From Flammula alnicola (Eukaryota > Basidiomycota > Agaricomycetes > Agaricales > Strophariaceae), in NCBI GenBank assembly GCA_015499995.1, contig JADNRV010000190.1, forward strand, positions 1-64,000: a DNA stretch of 64,000 nucleotides, in the 5' to 3' direction. Position 1 is the stretch's first letter; each line of letters starts with the position of its first letter. Below, one piece after another: positions 31,646 to 43,915 of this stretch. The notes below the pieces were generated by a model. That model saw nothing but the letters and a program-made list of their open reading frames with translations, did no database searches and had not been told where the DNA came from. Position numbers and translations under genes: made by a program.

Positions 31646-32325
31646 ATTATATTAGAAAGTGCTTTAATTTTTTAAATTCAGTCCAATATTTTTACAGTAA
31701 TCTGTCAAATAATATTCTTAAAAATATCTAAATTAAATACATCACCCAGAATTTAATTTTATTAGAGTATTTTATGACACAATATTGTTAAAATTATAGG
31801 AAAAAATATTTAATGTACTGTCAGAAAAAATACAGAAAGGATAATGAAAAAAAATATGCAGACTTTGCTTATATTATACACTTTTAATAATAAATCAGTA
31901 TCTTGTCACAAAATATTTGAATCTTTTTATTAAATATTGTGAGGAGAAAATACTTTAAAAATATTGAAATAATACTTGTTCTTTTTTTAAATAAAAAACA
32001 AAAAATATTTTGCGGAAAAATATTGAAAGAAAAACAAAGAATATTTTTTAAAGAAATTACATTAGATATTTTTTCAATATTTTTATTTACATTTTCATGA
32101 TTTTTATATATTATAATATTTCAGTATTTTATTTTATTTATAATAAAAGTTGTAATAAATATTTTGTTCAATTAATAATATAGTATAATATTACAATATT
32201 CTTTTTAAAAAAATTTAATCAATATATTGTATATTTTTAAGAAGATTTCTTTGATGAATATTGAAAAATTTGCACCATTAATTTTTCAATAATGTTTCAA
32301 TATTTTATTACATAATACTTTGGCT
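31646..32325. other. extremely AT-rich tract
   Basis: About 680 bases made almost only of A and T with many AATATT words. No gene, no clear tandem unit. It separates the retrotransposon mosaic from the satellite array. Confidence 0.6.
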
Positions 32326-32329
32326 TGCA

Positions 32330-33545
32330 TGTGGTGTCCGCCGGAATGCACACGGAGCTCTGGAAAGGCTTACATGTCCGCCTAAATTAATACGGAGTCC
32401 GGATTTGCTTGTGAGTCCGCCGGAATGCACGTGGAGCTCCGGAGATGCATAAAGGTCCACCTAAATTTATGCGGAGCTCTGGAGAGGCTTACATGTCTGC
32501 CTAAATTAATATGGTGTCCGGATTTGCTTGTGAGTCCGCCAGAATGTGTGCGAAGGTCTGGAGATGCATGCAGGTCTGCCGGAATGCACGCAGAGCTCCG
32601 GAGAGGCGTACATGTCCACCTAAATTAATACAGAGTCCGGATTTGCTTGTGAGTCCACCGGAATGCATGCAGAGCTCCGGAGATGCATGCAGGTCCACTG
32701 GCATGCACGCAGAGCTCTGGAGAGGCTTATATGTCCACCTAAATTAATACAGATTCCGGATTTGCTTGTGAGTTCGCCGGAATGTGCGCGGAGCTCCGGA
32801 GATGCATACATGTCCGCCTAAATTAATACAGAGTCCAGATTTGCTTGTGAGTCCGCCGGAATGCATGCAGAGCTCCAGAGATGCATGCAGGTCCGCCGGA
32901 ATGCATGCGGAGCTCCAGAGATGCATGCAGGTCCGCCGGAATGCACACGGAGCTCTGGAAAGGCTTACATGTCCGCCTAAATTAATACGGAGTCCGGATT
33001 TGCTTGTGAGTCCGCCGGAATGCACGTGGAGCTCCGGAGATGCATAAAGGTCCACCTAAATTTATGCGGAGCTCCAGAGAGCCTTATAGGTCTGCCGGAA
33101 TGCACGCAGAGCTCTGGAGAGGCTTACATGTCCACCTAAATTAATACAGATTCCGGATTTGCTTGTGAATCCGCCGGAATGTGCGCGGAGGTCCGGAGAT
33201 GCATACAGGTCCACCAGAATGCACATAGAGCTCCGGAGATGCATATAGGTCCACCTAAATTTATGCGGAGCTCTGGAGAGGCTTATAGGTCTGCCTAAAT
33301 TAACACAGAGTCCGGATTTGCTTGTGACTCTGCCGGAATGCATGCGGAGGTCCGGAGATGCATACAGGTCTGCCGGAATGCACATGGCCCTCCGGAGATG
33401 CATACAGATCCACCTCAATTTATGCAGAGCTCCGGAGAGGCTTATAGGTCCACCTAAACTTACATAGAGCTCTGGAGAGGCTTAGATGTCTGCCTAAATT
33501 AACACGGAGTCCGGATTTGCTTGTGACTCTGCCAGAATGTATATG
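32330..33545 (+). repeat. satellite of 40-bp monomers in ~120-bp triplets, left array
   Basis: Monomers of about 40 bp alternate in three types: one with CCGGAATGCACGCGGAGCTC, one with CCTAAATTTATGCGGAGCTC, and one with CCTAAATTAATACGGAGTCC followed by GGATTTGCTTGTGA. The last recurs at about 32396, 32514, 32633, 32752 and 32831, that is at multiples of ~40 bp. Because 120 is divisible by 3, long artefactual frames result on both strands. Confidence 0.85.
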
Positions 33546-33574
33546 GACCTTGGGTCTCTAGATTAAAGAACAGA

Positions 33575-34840
33575 CATCTAGGCACACTACAGGCCGGGTC
33601 ACGTGAAATTGCCAAAGGCACCGAGGACGTGGAGCAGTGGGGTAAAAGCAGACGCCCATTGATGTGCCTGTAGCAATGCCGATCAAAGCTCGGATCAAAG
33701 GGATACCTATTTGGAAATATATACCATATCGGGTATGTCTGGCTACAGTAAGGATGTCCAGGGTGCATAACACGACATACCGAGATCCCAGATGCACACT
33801 GAGGGTACTAGGTTGCAGGGTACAGTCTTAAGTGCTTAAGTTAGCTGAACCGAAGGTGATCTGAGCTCCTGATGCATCCAAAAATGCACAATCAAGTGAA
33901 AGCGCATGGAAACTGTACTCCACAGTCTTCCACCCATGCACAAATGCTTATGAATTCTCTATAATCTCGTCATTGTGTCTATGTAATAATATTTAATCTC
34001 AGTAGTATACAAGTAGCCCTGTAACACTGTAGAAGACAAGCAATTTACCACCCATGAGTTTTGAGCGCTTAAGATCTCATCTAAGGGTTCCGCCTCTAAG
34101 GTATTTCAAAAGCAAGTGTCCCAATATAATAAAAAAACAGTAAACATTCTAAATAAACTGTCTAAGATAAGATGGCATGCCTAAGTGGTTTACCAAGTTA
34201 AAGAAAAGAGAGTTATAAACTGAGGGACTTGTCTAAGTGACTTGTTCAAAACCACCTATTGTCAAAGGACATCTGGGGACCTGGACTGTAGTGCCAGTAG
34301 ATGAAAGTGTCTACGTGCCTCTGGCCATCATAGTGTCAGTAGATGAAAGTGTCTACGTGCCTCTGGCCATCGTAGTGTCAGCAGATAAGACATCTGTGCG
34401 CCTCTTTCCACAAGCATAGTTTTGAGATAAGTTAAAGGGCGTAGAGCTATCTTCTCAATTGGAGAACAAGTTAAGACAACAAGTTAAGACAAGATCAGAT
34501 AGCAGTTTGTGCATAGAGCACTTCAGAACACCAGTTACGAATATACACAAGTCTATTGGACTTAAAATGACCTATTGACTATTAGGCACTTGAGACCTTG
34601 TCCAAGCCATTATATAGTTAAGAACCTTCTTTTATAGCAAGTCTACTATCAGGTATTGATATTATAAAACTATTATCCTCCCCTTGGATGAACTAAGTCA
34701 ACTAAATATTAATTTGGGTGTTTGAAGTGTAGACTACTAGTATTAGAAGTGAAGCAAGTTAGATTTGATAGTGATCCTGTTAGTAGACATTACAAAGTCT
34801 ATTAAATGTGACTACTTTATTATCTAGTAGTTCACACACA
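33575..34840 (+). mobile_element. LTR-2 copy 2, 5' truncated, within the satellite
   Basis: Parallel to LTR-2 copy 1 from about its position 25690 to the TTCACACACA end at 34840. It is followed by CCTGGTACTAAGCATG, a possible primer-binding site, and then satellite again. Copy-specific differences include loss of CpG and a tandem duplication of the GTAGTGTC-x-GTAGATGAAAGTGTC unit (34280-34380). Confidence 0.6.
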
Positions 34841-34861
34841 CCTGGTACTAAGCATGTTTAA

Positions 34862-37860
34862 CAGAGTCTGGATTTGCTTGCGGGTCCACTGAAATTTAAG
34901 TGGAGCTCCAGAGATGCTTACAGGTCTGCCTAAATTAACACAGCGGTCCAGAAATCCTGTTGCAAGCATCTCCAGAGCTCCGCATAAATTTAGGTGGACC
35001 TGTATGCATCACTGGAGGTCCCTGTGCATCCTGGCAGACCTGTATGCATCTCCGGACCTCCGCATGCATTCCGGCAGAGTCACAAGCAAATCCGGACTCT
35101 GTGTTAATTTAGGCAGACCTATAAGCCTCTCCAGAGCTCCGCATAAATTTAGGTGGACCTATATGCATCTCCGGAGCTCTATGTGCATTCTGGTGGACCT
35201 GTATGCATCTCCGGACCTCCGCGCACATTCCGGCGGATTCACAAGCAAATCCGGAATCTGTATTAATTTAGGTGGACATGTAAGCCTCTCCAGAGCTCTG
35301 CGTGCATTCTGGCAGACCTATAAGGCTCTCTGGAGCTCCGCATAAATTTAGGTGACCTGTATGCATCTCCGGAGCTCCACGTGCATTCCGGCGGACTCAC
35401 AAGCAAATCCGGACTCCGTATTAATTTAGGCGGACATGTAAGCCTTTCCAGAGCTCCATGTGCATTCCGGCGGACCTGCATGCATCTCTGGAGCTCCGCA
35501 TGCATCTCTGGAGCTCCGCATGCATTCCGGCGGACTCACAAGCAAATCTGGACTCTGTATTAATTTAGGCGGACCTGTATGCATCTCCGGACCTCCGCGC
35601 ACATTCCGGCGGATTCACAAGCAAATCCGGAATCTGTATTAATTTAGGTGGACATATAAGCCTCTCCAGAGCTCTGCGTGCATGCCAGTGGACCTGCATG
35701 CATCTCCGGAGCTTTGCATGCATTCCGGCGGACTCACAAGCAAATCCGGACTCTGTATTAATTTAGGTGGACATGTAAGCATCTCCGGAGCTCCGCGTGC
35801 ATTCCGGCGGATTCACAAGGAAATCCGGACTCCGTATTAATTTAGGCAGACATGTAAGCCTCTCCAGAGCTCCGCGTGCATTCCGGAGGACCTGCATGCA
35901 TCTCAGGAGCTCCGTGTGCATTCTGGTGGACTCACAAGCAAATCCGGACACCGTATTAATTTAGGCAGACATGTAAGCCTCTGTGGAGCTCTGCGTGCAT
36001 TCCAGCAGACCTGCATGCAAATCCAGAGCTCCACGTGCATTCCAGCGGACTCACAAGCAATTCCGGACTTCATCTTAATTTAGGTGGACATGTAGGCCTC
36101 TCCGGAGCTCCGCGTACATTCTGGCAGACCTGCAAGCCTCTCTGGAGCTCTGCATCCATTCCGATGGACCTACATTCATCTCCGGAGCTCCGTGCACATT
36201 CCGGCAGACTCACAAGCAAATCTGGACTCTGTATTGATTTAGGTGGACATGTAAGCCTCTCCAGAGCTCCGCATAAATTTAGGTGGACCTGTATGCATCT
36301 CCGGAGCTCCATGTGCATTCCGGCGGATTCACAAGCAAATTCGGACTCTGTATTAATTTAGGCGGACATGTAAGCTTCTCTGGAGCTCTGCGTACATTCC
36401 GGCGGACTCACAAGCCAATCTGGCCTCTGTGTTAATTTAGGTGGACATGTATGCATCTCCAGAGCTCCGTGTGCATTCCGGCGGACCTGCATGCATCTCC
36501 GGACTTTCTATGTACATTCCGGCGGACTTACAAGCAAATCCAGACTCCGTATTAATTTAGGCAGACATGTAAGCCTCTGTGGAGCTCTGCGTGCATTCCA
36601 GCAGACCTGCATGCAAATCCAGAGCTCCACGTGCATTCCAGCGGACTCACAAGCAATTCCGGACTTCATCTTAATTTAGGTGGACATGTAGGCCTCTCCG
36701 GAGCTCCGCGTACATTCTGGCAGACCTGCAAGCCTCTCTGGAGCTCTGCGTTCATTCCGGCGGACCTCCATGCATCTCCAGAGCTCCGTGTGCATTCCGG
36801 CGGACTCACAAGCAATTCCGGACTCCATATTAATTCATGTGGACATGCAAGCGTCTCTGGAGCTCTGTGTGCATTCCGGTGGACCTGTATGCATCTCCAG
36901 AGCTCCACGTGCATTCCAGCGGACTCACAAGCAATTCCAGACTCCATATTAATTTATGTCGACATGCAAGCCTCTCTGGAGCTCTGCGCCAATTCCGGCG
37001 GACCTGCATGCATCTCCAGAGCTCTACGTCCATTCCGGCAGACTCACAAGACAATCCAGCCTCTGTGTTAATTTAGGTGGAGCTCTACGCCTCTCCAGAG
37101 CTCCGCATAAATTTAAATTGCCCTGTATGCATCTCTGGAGCTCCACATGCATTCCTGTGGACTCACAAGCCCATCCGGACTCTGGTTTAATTCAGGCGGA
37201 CCTCTAAGCCTCTCTGGCACTCTGCATAAATTTACCTGGACTTGTATGCATCTCTGGAGCTCCACGTACATTCCAGTAGACCTGTATGCATCTCCAGAGC
37301 TCCATATACATTCCAGCAGACTCACAAGCAAATCTGGAATCTGTGTTAATTTAGGTGGACCTGTAGACATCTCCGGCACTCCATGTAAATTTATGTGAAC
37401 CTCTAAGCCTGTCCAGAGCTCTGGATAAATTTAGGCAGACCCATTAGCATCTCCGGAGCTCCCTGTACATTCCGGCAGACTCACAAGACATTCCGGCCTC
37501 AGTGTTAATTTAGGTGGAGCTCTAAGCCTCTCCGGAGCTCCATGTAAATTTAGGCAGACCTATAAGCCTCTCCGGAGCTCTGTGTAAGTATATGCAGATC
37601 TGTAATTGTCTCCGGAGCTGTGCTTAAATTTAGGTGGACCTGTAAGCACATCCGGATCTCTTCTGTTATTTTACGTGGACTCACAAGCATCTCTGGACTC
37701 CATGTTAATTTAGGCACTGCAGAGCTCTATGTTAATTCAGGTGGACTTGTAAGCAATGAGCATCTCCAGTGCTTGGTGTTCATTTAGATAAAATTGCAAG
37801 CAACTCCAGAGCTCTGGAATAATTTAGGCAGACCTATCCGGTCTGCCTAATTTGACAGAC
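34862..37860 (-). repeat. satellite of 40-bp monomers, right array, mostly reversed
   Basis: The first ~90 bases (34862-34950) continue the left array's direction. The array then flips and runs as its reverse complement to about 37860, with monomers becoming more divergent toward the right. The stretch 35010-35790 mirrors about 33430-32600 almost base for base. A block of about 180 bases at 35962 is repeated near 36560. Confidence 0.85.
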
Positions 37861-38284
37861 AGGTCTGGAGGTGTTTGCATCTTGAGACTGAGATGCAGCA
37901 TGGATTGCAGGTGAAGACCTGATAAATTGACATCCTGGATCAGAAATCTTCCAGACCTTACTCAAATTGAAGTCATCATTCCAGGTTTGGAGAAGAAAAA
38001 AGGTGACGGGCTTGTGAAGAGCTTTGAATAATGAGATGTATTAATAGTATAAATGTTATGATGACTGCCTACAGTACATAAGGAATCCACCTAGCAAGCT
38101 ATTCCAGCATGACAGGCAAGCTTGGCCTTGCTGGCTGGACCTACACGAGCTCGCTTGGCCTCTCACGAGCTCGTCCATCCTGGATGGGTATTTTTGGCAG
38201 CACGAGCTCGTGAGGCTAGGCCATCACTGATGGTACTTATGTCACACAAGGTAATACACTATATATGGTAATTAGCTACAGAAC
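37861..38284. other. transition from satellite to host DNA
   Basis: No gene seen. CACGAGCTCG words recur at about 38140, 38165 and 38200, the last as the palindrome CACGAGCTCGTG. Confidence 0.3.
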
Positions 38285-38392
38285 TTTCTGCGAAATTGAT
38301 GTCACACGGGCCACGGGTAAGCGTCACGGGTACTATGTGCTAGATATCGAAAAACCCGCGTAACCCGCAGCGATACCCATGCAGTTCCCTAA
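38285..38392. mobile_element. truncated relic of a GGGTACGGGT-type MITE
   Basis: Contains CACGGGTAAGCGTCACGGGT and ends ATACCCATGCAGTTCCCTA, close to the right end of the MITE at 28442-28761. The left terminus and target duplication are not found. Confidence 0.35.
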
Positions 38393-38536
38393 CCACATTA
38401 CAAGGTGCCGGACTTGCCGAAGGCGGACTTCGATGGTGGGAAATCAGAAGATGACTGACGAAATAAAATTCCTGCCATATAGTTCCCGCCAACCTTAATT
38501 GGTACACACACTGAATTTCTCCATCATAACGTTTTT

Positions 38537-40951
38537 TTAATTACCGCTGACAGGACGCACGAACAAAGGTAGTTGGTTCGAATTCTCGGACTCGGCAGTC
38601 AGCAGGATAGGCTTTTGAACGACGGGCGACTTCGTCACGATGTCTGTGGCTGGAACCGCAAGGTCGAATTCAAATGCGCGGATAAGGGTGAATAATAGGG
38701 CTTTCATCCTTTGATTCGAAGAGAGCCGCGCAATTATAAGGTCAGTCGGTCAGCTACTGTGTCTGCTGTTACAAAATGTTCGAGACTCACTCAACAATCG
38801 AAAATCGATATCCAATACATGCCTTAGGGCCGCCTATGAACGTCAACATGTTGCCCCATACCCCAGGGATGCCTGAGACTGTCTCCGGGAGATTTTCCCA
38901 TCGTTCTGGCCTGTAAATAGGCGATTACGAAGTTAGACTCGAGCATGAAATAAGTCTGAGGTAGACAACAACTTGAATTCCCTAGCATCTTCTCCCCAAA
39001 GTGATTTGTCTCTGTTGACCTGTATAATAGGTATTATCACAGTTTGGCCTTTCTTGACTCTGTCGAGGAACATGGATAATGAGCAAAAAGATCGTGGCGC
39101 ATTGGACAGGACGACGAAATACCTGATTTCATGCTGAACGTGACCTTTCTTGTCTACATAAGGCTTATTAACTGGGATGATGTCGTCTTTCATGGCACAG
39201 CGCATCGTAGCAGCAACTGGCGCATGGAGGCGTAGAGCCTCGCGTACCACACTATCCAGAAAGGGCAGACTGTTGAGTTCGTCCATCGTAGGGTTATCTG
39301 TCGACACAGTTGCTAGCTCTGCGCGAAGTTTGTTCTGTGCATCCTTGCGTTGGGTGAGCGCGAAGAGGGCCCAGGTTGTCGCAACACTTGAAAAGATGGA
39401 TTCAACTAAGAAGAGGAGTCACTAGTGGCAGAGATCACTCTACCTTGTTGTGTCGTGTCCGGCGACTACGAATGTCGGAATCTCTGCAAGAAAAAGTCAT
39501 ATATGAGACAGAGAGAAGGACTATAGCTATCGATTGATCACTTACGGGCCAGCACTTCTTTATCACTGAGTCGTTGACTTTCTGGCAAGTCGGGCATAGC
39601 GTTGGCACGCACCAGGAGCGACACGATGTCCCGAGCCATCCACGATTTCTTGTCGTTATTTTGTTTGATAATGGACGTTTTGCTGTCGACAAGGAGTTGG
39701 GAGCCAATACGGAACAGAGTACGACTCGCTTTCATTGATTGGACGTCACTGGCCGCAGGCTGAACGAATAAGACTGATGTTTGTTCTTTGATATGATGGA
39801 TGAACTTACAAGAAATCGTAAAGCGGGTATTAAGCCTCTCAAGATAGGAATTACAGTCACTTCTGTCACCGCCTTCAACATGATGGCAATTGCTTCAGTG
39901 AGTTCACTATTCGCAGGGTGGTCCAATAACGCATCGAATTTGTAGTTGAAGCCTGCATATTTCAAGTCAGAAATGGGTCTCCGATCCTGAATGTTGCCGT
40001 GGCGCGAAGACAGACCGGCAAGGCCAATGACATCCAGCGTCATACGACTCAACCAAGACAGAACCTCAATCCTTCCAACGTCATTCTTATCCTGTTTCTC
40101 TATTTCTTCGGTCCAGATATCACGCAGCTTGTCCCCCAAATATGAGTATTGGCAGAATGTCAAGAGATAGATAACTGACTTGGATAGATTTGTCAACAAA
40201 AATCTCAGTGAGCTCTCGGATCTGCTGTAGACCAAAGGCAGGGTTCTACAGCACTGCATATGTCGGCAGCGAGTTCGTGCCCATGAGAACGACTGACTAA
40301 AACTTTGCGCTGCAGAAGGAAAGGCAATCAGATTCTTGCTACAGAGTTATATTAGAAGATATGGGCGAACCTGACGTTTATGTACGTCACCTTCCATCAA
40401 AAGGATTCCTACAATGAGGATCAGACAGATGCAGATTTTCGAATTATTTCCTACCATCTCCAAGAATGCGCTTAGACTCGTAAGTCCCAAAGCTCGGTTT
40501 CTGGTAATCGTAGTTGTTCACAAAAATATGGTTTAGAGCCTTGAGATCAGTGGTGAAGAGTTGCGAGGCCTGCCACAAGCATTATTTAGCTCAGTATTCA
40601 GCAGATGTATTAAAGAAATCGAGCGCTTACTCCCAGGATCCCTTTATACGCGATAGTAGGTCCATACTCTTTCACCCACTTCTCGTGGATAACAGTGCTA
40701 TCCTGAAGGTTTGAATATAAGCATATGTAAACACTAAACGAGCAGCCTTGACTGACCGTTAGCCAGACTTCCTTGGAATTGCCATAGATAAAACTCTTGC
40801 TCGGAGGGCCAGGGAGGTCGCACAAAGGCGAAGTCAATTCGTCGTAAATTAAGACAACCACCTTATAGAGGTAATAGAACACCAGGGATCCGACCAACAC
40901 CAGTACCGACTCTCCGAGAATCCATATAAACTTGAATGTGTCTGTGAGCAT
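38537..40951 (-). CDS. cytochrome P450 monooxygenase, paralogue 1
   Basis: A multi-exon P450, about 540 residues. The ATG at 40951 opens [20 protein letters not shown], a hydrophobic N-terminal anchor for the endoplasmic reticulum, followed by the proline hinge LPGPPS. In order: I-helix AGHDTTS (intron inside, about 39465-39395), K-helix ExxR in REALR, PERW created by splicing (K|PERWEN across 38970-38919), and the haem loop [13 protein letters not shown] (about 38860-38820) with its cysteine ligand. All exons found are open and all introns short, so the gene looks functional. It would oxidise a hydrophobic substrate using a P450 reductase; the substrate cannot be inferred. Paralogue 2 lies at 46008-48438 with the same intron positions. 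The CYP family is not assigned. Confidence 0.85.
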
Positions 40952-40971
40952 GCGAAGGTTCTAGCCATACA

Positions 40972-42504
40972 CCTGTTACGGTTGCTATACCGTGAGGTCC
41001 CCAAAGTTGCATATTTTGACACTCCGCCTGATCGCCGCACCTCGGCGGATAACGTGACCTTTACGCGTTGCACGAGGACCCCTGATAATCCTGGGGAAAC
41101 TCGGATACGGATCCACCTCAAAACCGCGGCCAGAGGCCGCGGAACCCGGATACTGTTACTGATAGTGTCCACCTATGATCAACATTGCTGGCCTCAAACA
41201 TAGATCCAAAGTCCACCTATAAACCTTGAACGTCAACCCAACCTGGATACTGTCCACCTATTGTCTACTGTGGCCCATGATGGGCCAGTGGCCTGCTCTG
41301 ATCGGGTCTCAGTGTGATGTTGGACCAACACCAACCAGAACAATGCTTAACCATTAGTTGGGCCACCTCTGACGACTTTTTGATACAGTGCCATACTTCT
41401 GTAGTTATAATAAATTCTTTCTGCTTGGAATTGGGAAATTATTCGCTTTACATGAATCTCTCCACCTCAATGGCAACCTCAGACCCTCCTGGTGTAGCTG
41501 CAAAATCTAATCAACTCGCTCTTTGGATCTCCAGGTGCAAAGCTTCGGTGTGCCGGATTTCATTTCAGATGGTCTGTCGCAAACATGTTCTTCAAGATGA
41601 TGCATTAGCTGTGTTGCCTGCCAGTGGAAAGAAGGGAAATGAGGGTAATGATGGAGATATATAGTAGCTTTTTATGATACATACCATGGCTAAAGCCTGC
41701 AGAGAGCTTTCGTGTACGATTACAGGGCTCAGGAATTTTTTTAGGATTTTTAGAGATTTTTAGAGATTTTTTTGAACTCAGATACATAGTCCACCTAAAA
41801 CTGGGTGAAATTTTGAGTCGGGTACAAAGTCCACCAAAAAATCCACCCCAAACGCAAAAATTGTGTCCACCCATTTTTCGCCCAAAATCGCCGATTTTGT
41901 ATCCGAGTTCCCTCAGGATTATCAGGGGTCCTGTTGCACGGTTGTTGATTCAACGAAATTTCATCGAGTTCAATCATCTTCATCTCTTTCCATCCTCCCT
42001 CTTTCCATGCAAGTTGCGAACCTAGGTCATGTCTCCATTTTTAGGAGCAGGTTTGAGTAATCCGGAAGGTTTGCAACTTGCATGTGAGCTCTTATGCCCT
42101 CAACTTTCCTCACGATGTACATATGTACTGGAAGGTATCTGCAAAGCAATCGACGTAACAATGGAGGCAGACTCGGATAGGGATCGGGTAGGAATGGAGC
42201 GGACTGAAGAAAAGGGATATTAAGATGAGGAGAAACATAATGAAAGCTGTCTAGCTGGCGTTTTCGGGTGGTCTTTGGTGGAAATTCGGGCCTGTATAAT
42301 TCTCTGGTTCAGTCTAAACACATTTGTCCATGTTGTAGGCCGGCGATTGTATGAAAAGATATGGCTAGCCCGGAATGTGCTACAGTTATCCCTGACGCGG
42401 TAAGATTATCTTTGATTAGTTGAGTAAGCGGCATGCGAGTGGCCATCAATCGGAGTATGGAAAAAGCAACTTTGGGGACCTCACGGTATGGCAACCGTAA
42501 CAGG
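40972..42504. repeat. 39-bp inverted repeats bounding 1.5 kb upstream of P450 paralogue 1
   Basis: CCTGTTACGGTTGCTATACC and on to CCCAAAGTTGC (40972-41010) reappears inverted at 42466-42504 with one mismatch. The left copy is 21 bases upstream of the P450 ATG. It could be a terminal inverted repeat of an element or an inverted copy of a promoter segment. Confidence 0.6.
41075..41932. mobile_element. MITE with exact 8-bp target duplication upstream of the P450
   Basis: 858 bp. The terminal inverted repeats begin AGGACCCCTGATAATCCTG and extend, imperfectly, to ACTCGGATAC. GTTGCACG flanks both ends (41067-41074 and 41933-41940). Inside, GTCCACCTA words recur at least six times near both ends and may be transposase-binding repeats. 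No transposase is encoded, so it is non-autonomous. An 8-bp duplication suggests hAT or P superfamily. Confidence 0.75.
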
Positions 42505-43915
42505 TTCCAGGCGTTATATCCGTGAACGTCAGCTTGCTACTTCAACAACGGATCATGTGACGACTGGCTGGCGAGGCTACGAAGGTTCGATCGATGGTTC
42601 AATTAGAGGCTATCCACGTCAACGACGTGGCAGATTGACAACTTCAAACAGGACCTTTATATCCATTCTATTCGTGTCTGGGCGGTCTACAGTTGCCTAA
42701 GAGAGGCATGGATGTTAGATATTTTGAGTCTAGGAAGTTGTTCTTTCTGATTCATGATACATAGAGAAAGTACTACTGTGGCCGGTGACCGCGAATACCG
42801 CCCGGCGCCGGTGGATGCCGAACTGACTGCAACACGTGACCGCGTGAGGGCCCGCCACGAGAAATTTGTGCCTCAAGCCTGAACTTGAACATTCTGATGA
42901 CGGAAGGATGTGGTATACGATGCCCCCAAAAATCGAACTGCCCAGGGCACCAGTCACCGGTATAGCTAGCTGGTCACGTACGTGTTGGCAAGCTTGGCAA
43001 GCTGTTTTGTGGGCGACCTCGTCAATCCCTTCCAGAGTCAATGAGTCATACCTGGCTTAGGTTGAAAGCGTTGACGCGTTGACGGCTGGTGAGTTTCCGG
43101 ATATCTGGCATGCCAATTCTTTGCTGGTGATAGTCACATCACCTCTTCCCTATGTCCAGAAAAACGCGAATGGTCCTATCCTAGCGGGCTTCAGAAATGG
43201 CGTATCAAATATAGGTCAAACACAGCGTAGAGCTCTTCATTGCACAGCCCCTCGTGAACAGAAATATATATGGCAAAGTCAGCTCGCTGACAGCCCCGAA
43301 GCTTGGACCTGCTTCGACTCGAGGCGAACTTTTACGCCAGATATCCCTAAGCAGCTTCAATGTCGGACTGTATCAGAAATCCCCTGTAAATTCCAATTCT
43401 CGCTTCAAATTCTATATGTAAAAGGTCAGTAAGTTAGTATCTATCGTGTTCTCGCACTTCTCTATTACCTCTAAAGCGCTCCAATTGTAGGAAGTTGATA
43501 CTGGCAACTGCCCATCAACTTCAACTTGTCAGATGAGATGACATACTCGTCGGCTACAGATGTAATACATTGCGTATCCGTCGCAGGTGGTCCGCTTTCC
43601 CTAACTGGCTCTTGGCCGTCTTTTGCCAAAGTGGAACGCGAATCCACCACTGCCATGAGATCCGAAGACTCATCGATACTGCGATGGGCCGCTTTGTTTG
43701 CTCGAAGGAGGGCCTCATGGATAAACTGCTGGTACCTCAAATCTACTCAGGCCTTGTCATCTGCCAGTTGTAATTATAATATTAACTGACGGGCGCGCAT
43801 CGCTGGCACTGACTCACATGATTCTGGAATCAGGAATGCTTCAAGGTCTCGCAGTCTTAAGTGGAAGCATCGACCCTCAGTTTACTTCCTTCATGTCTTT
43901 CTAAGGGCCCCAACA
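42505..43915. other. intergenic region upstream of the membrane protein gene
   Basis: About 1.4 kb with no frame I can support on either strand. Likely holds the promoter of the gene starting at 43916; a pyrimidine-rich stretch (TTTACTTCCTTCATGTCTTTC) lies just before that ATG. Confidence 0.35.

Noticed and set aside
32425..37398. Many frames of 60-146 codons with SGGLTSKSG or CPPKLIRSPDLLV repeats
   Set aside because: Artefacts of the 120-bp satellite periodicity, which is divisible by three and so keeps frames open on both strands.
38130..38215. CACGAGCTCG repeats as a regulatory cluster
   Set aside because: Only three copies at irregular spacing and no gene start nearby; may be chance in a decayed repeat.
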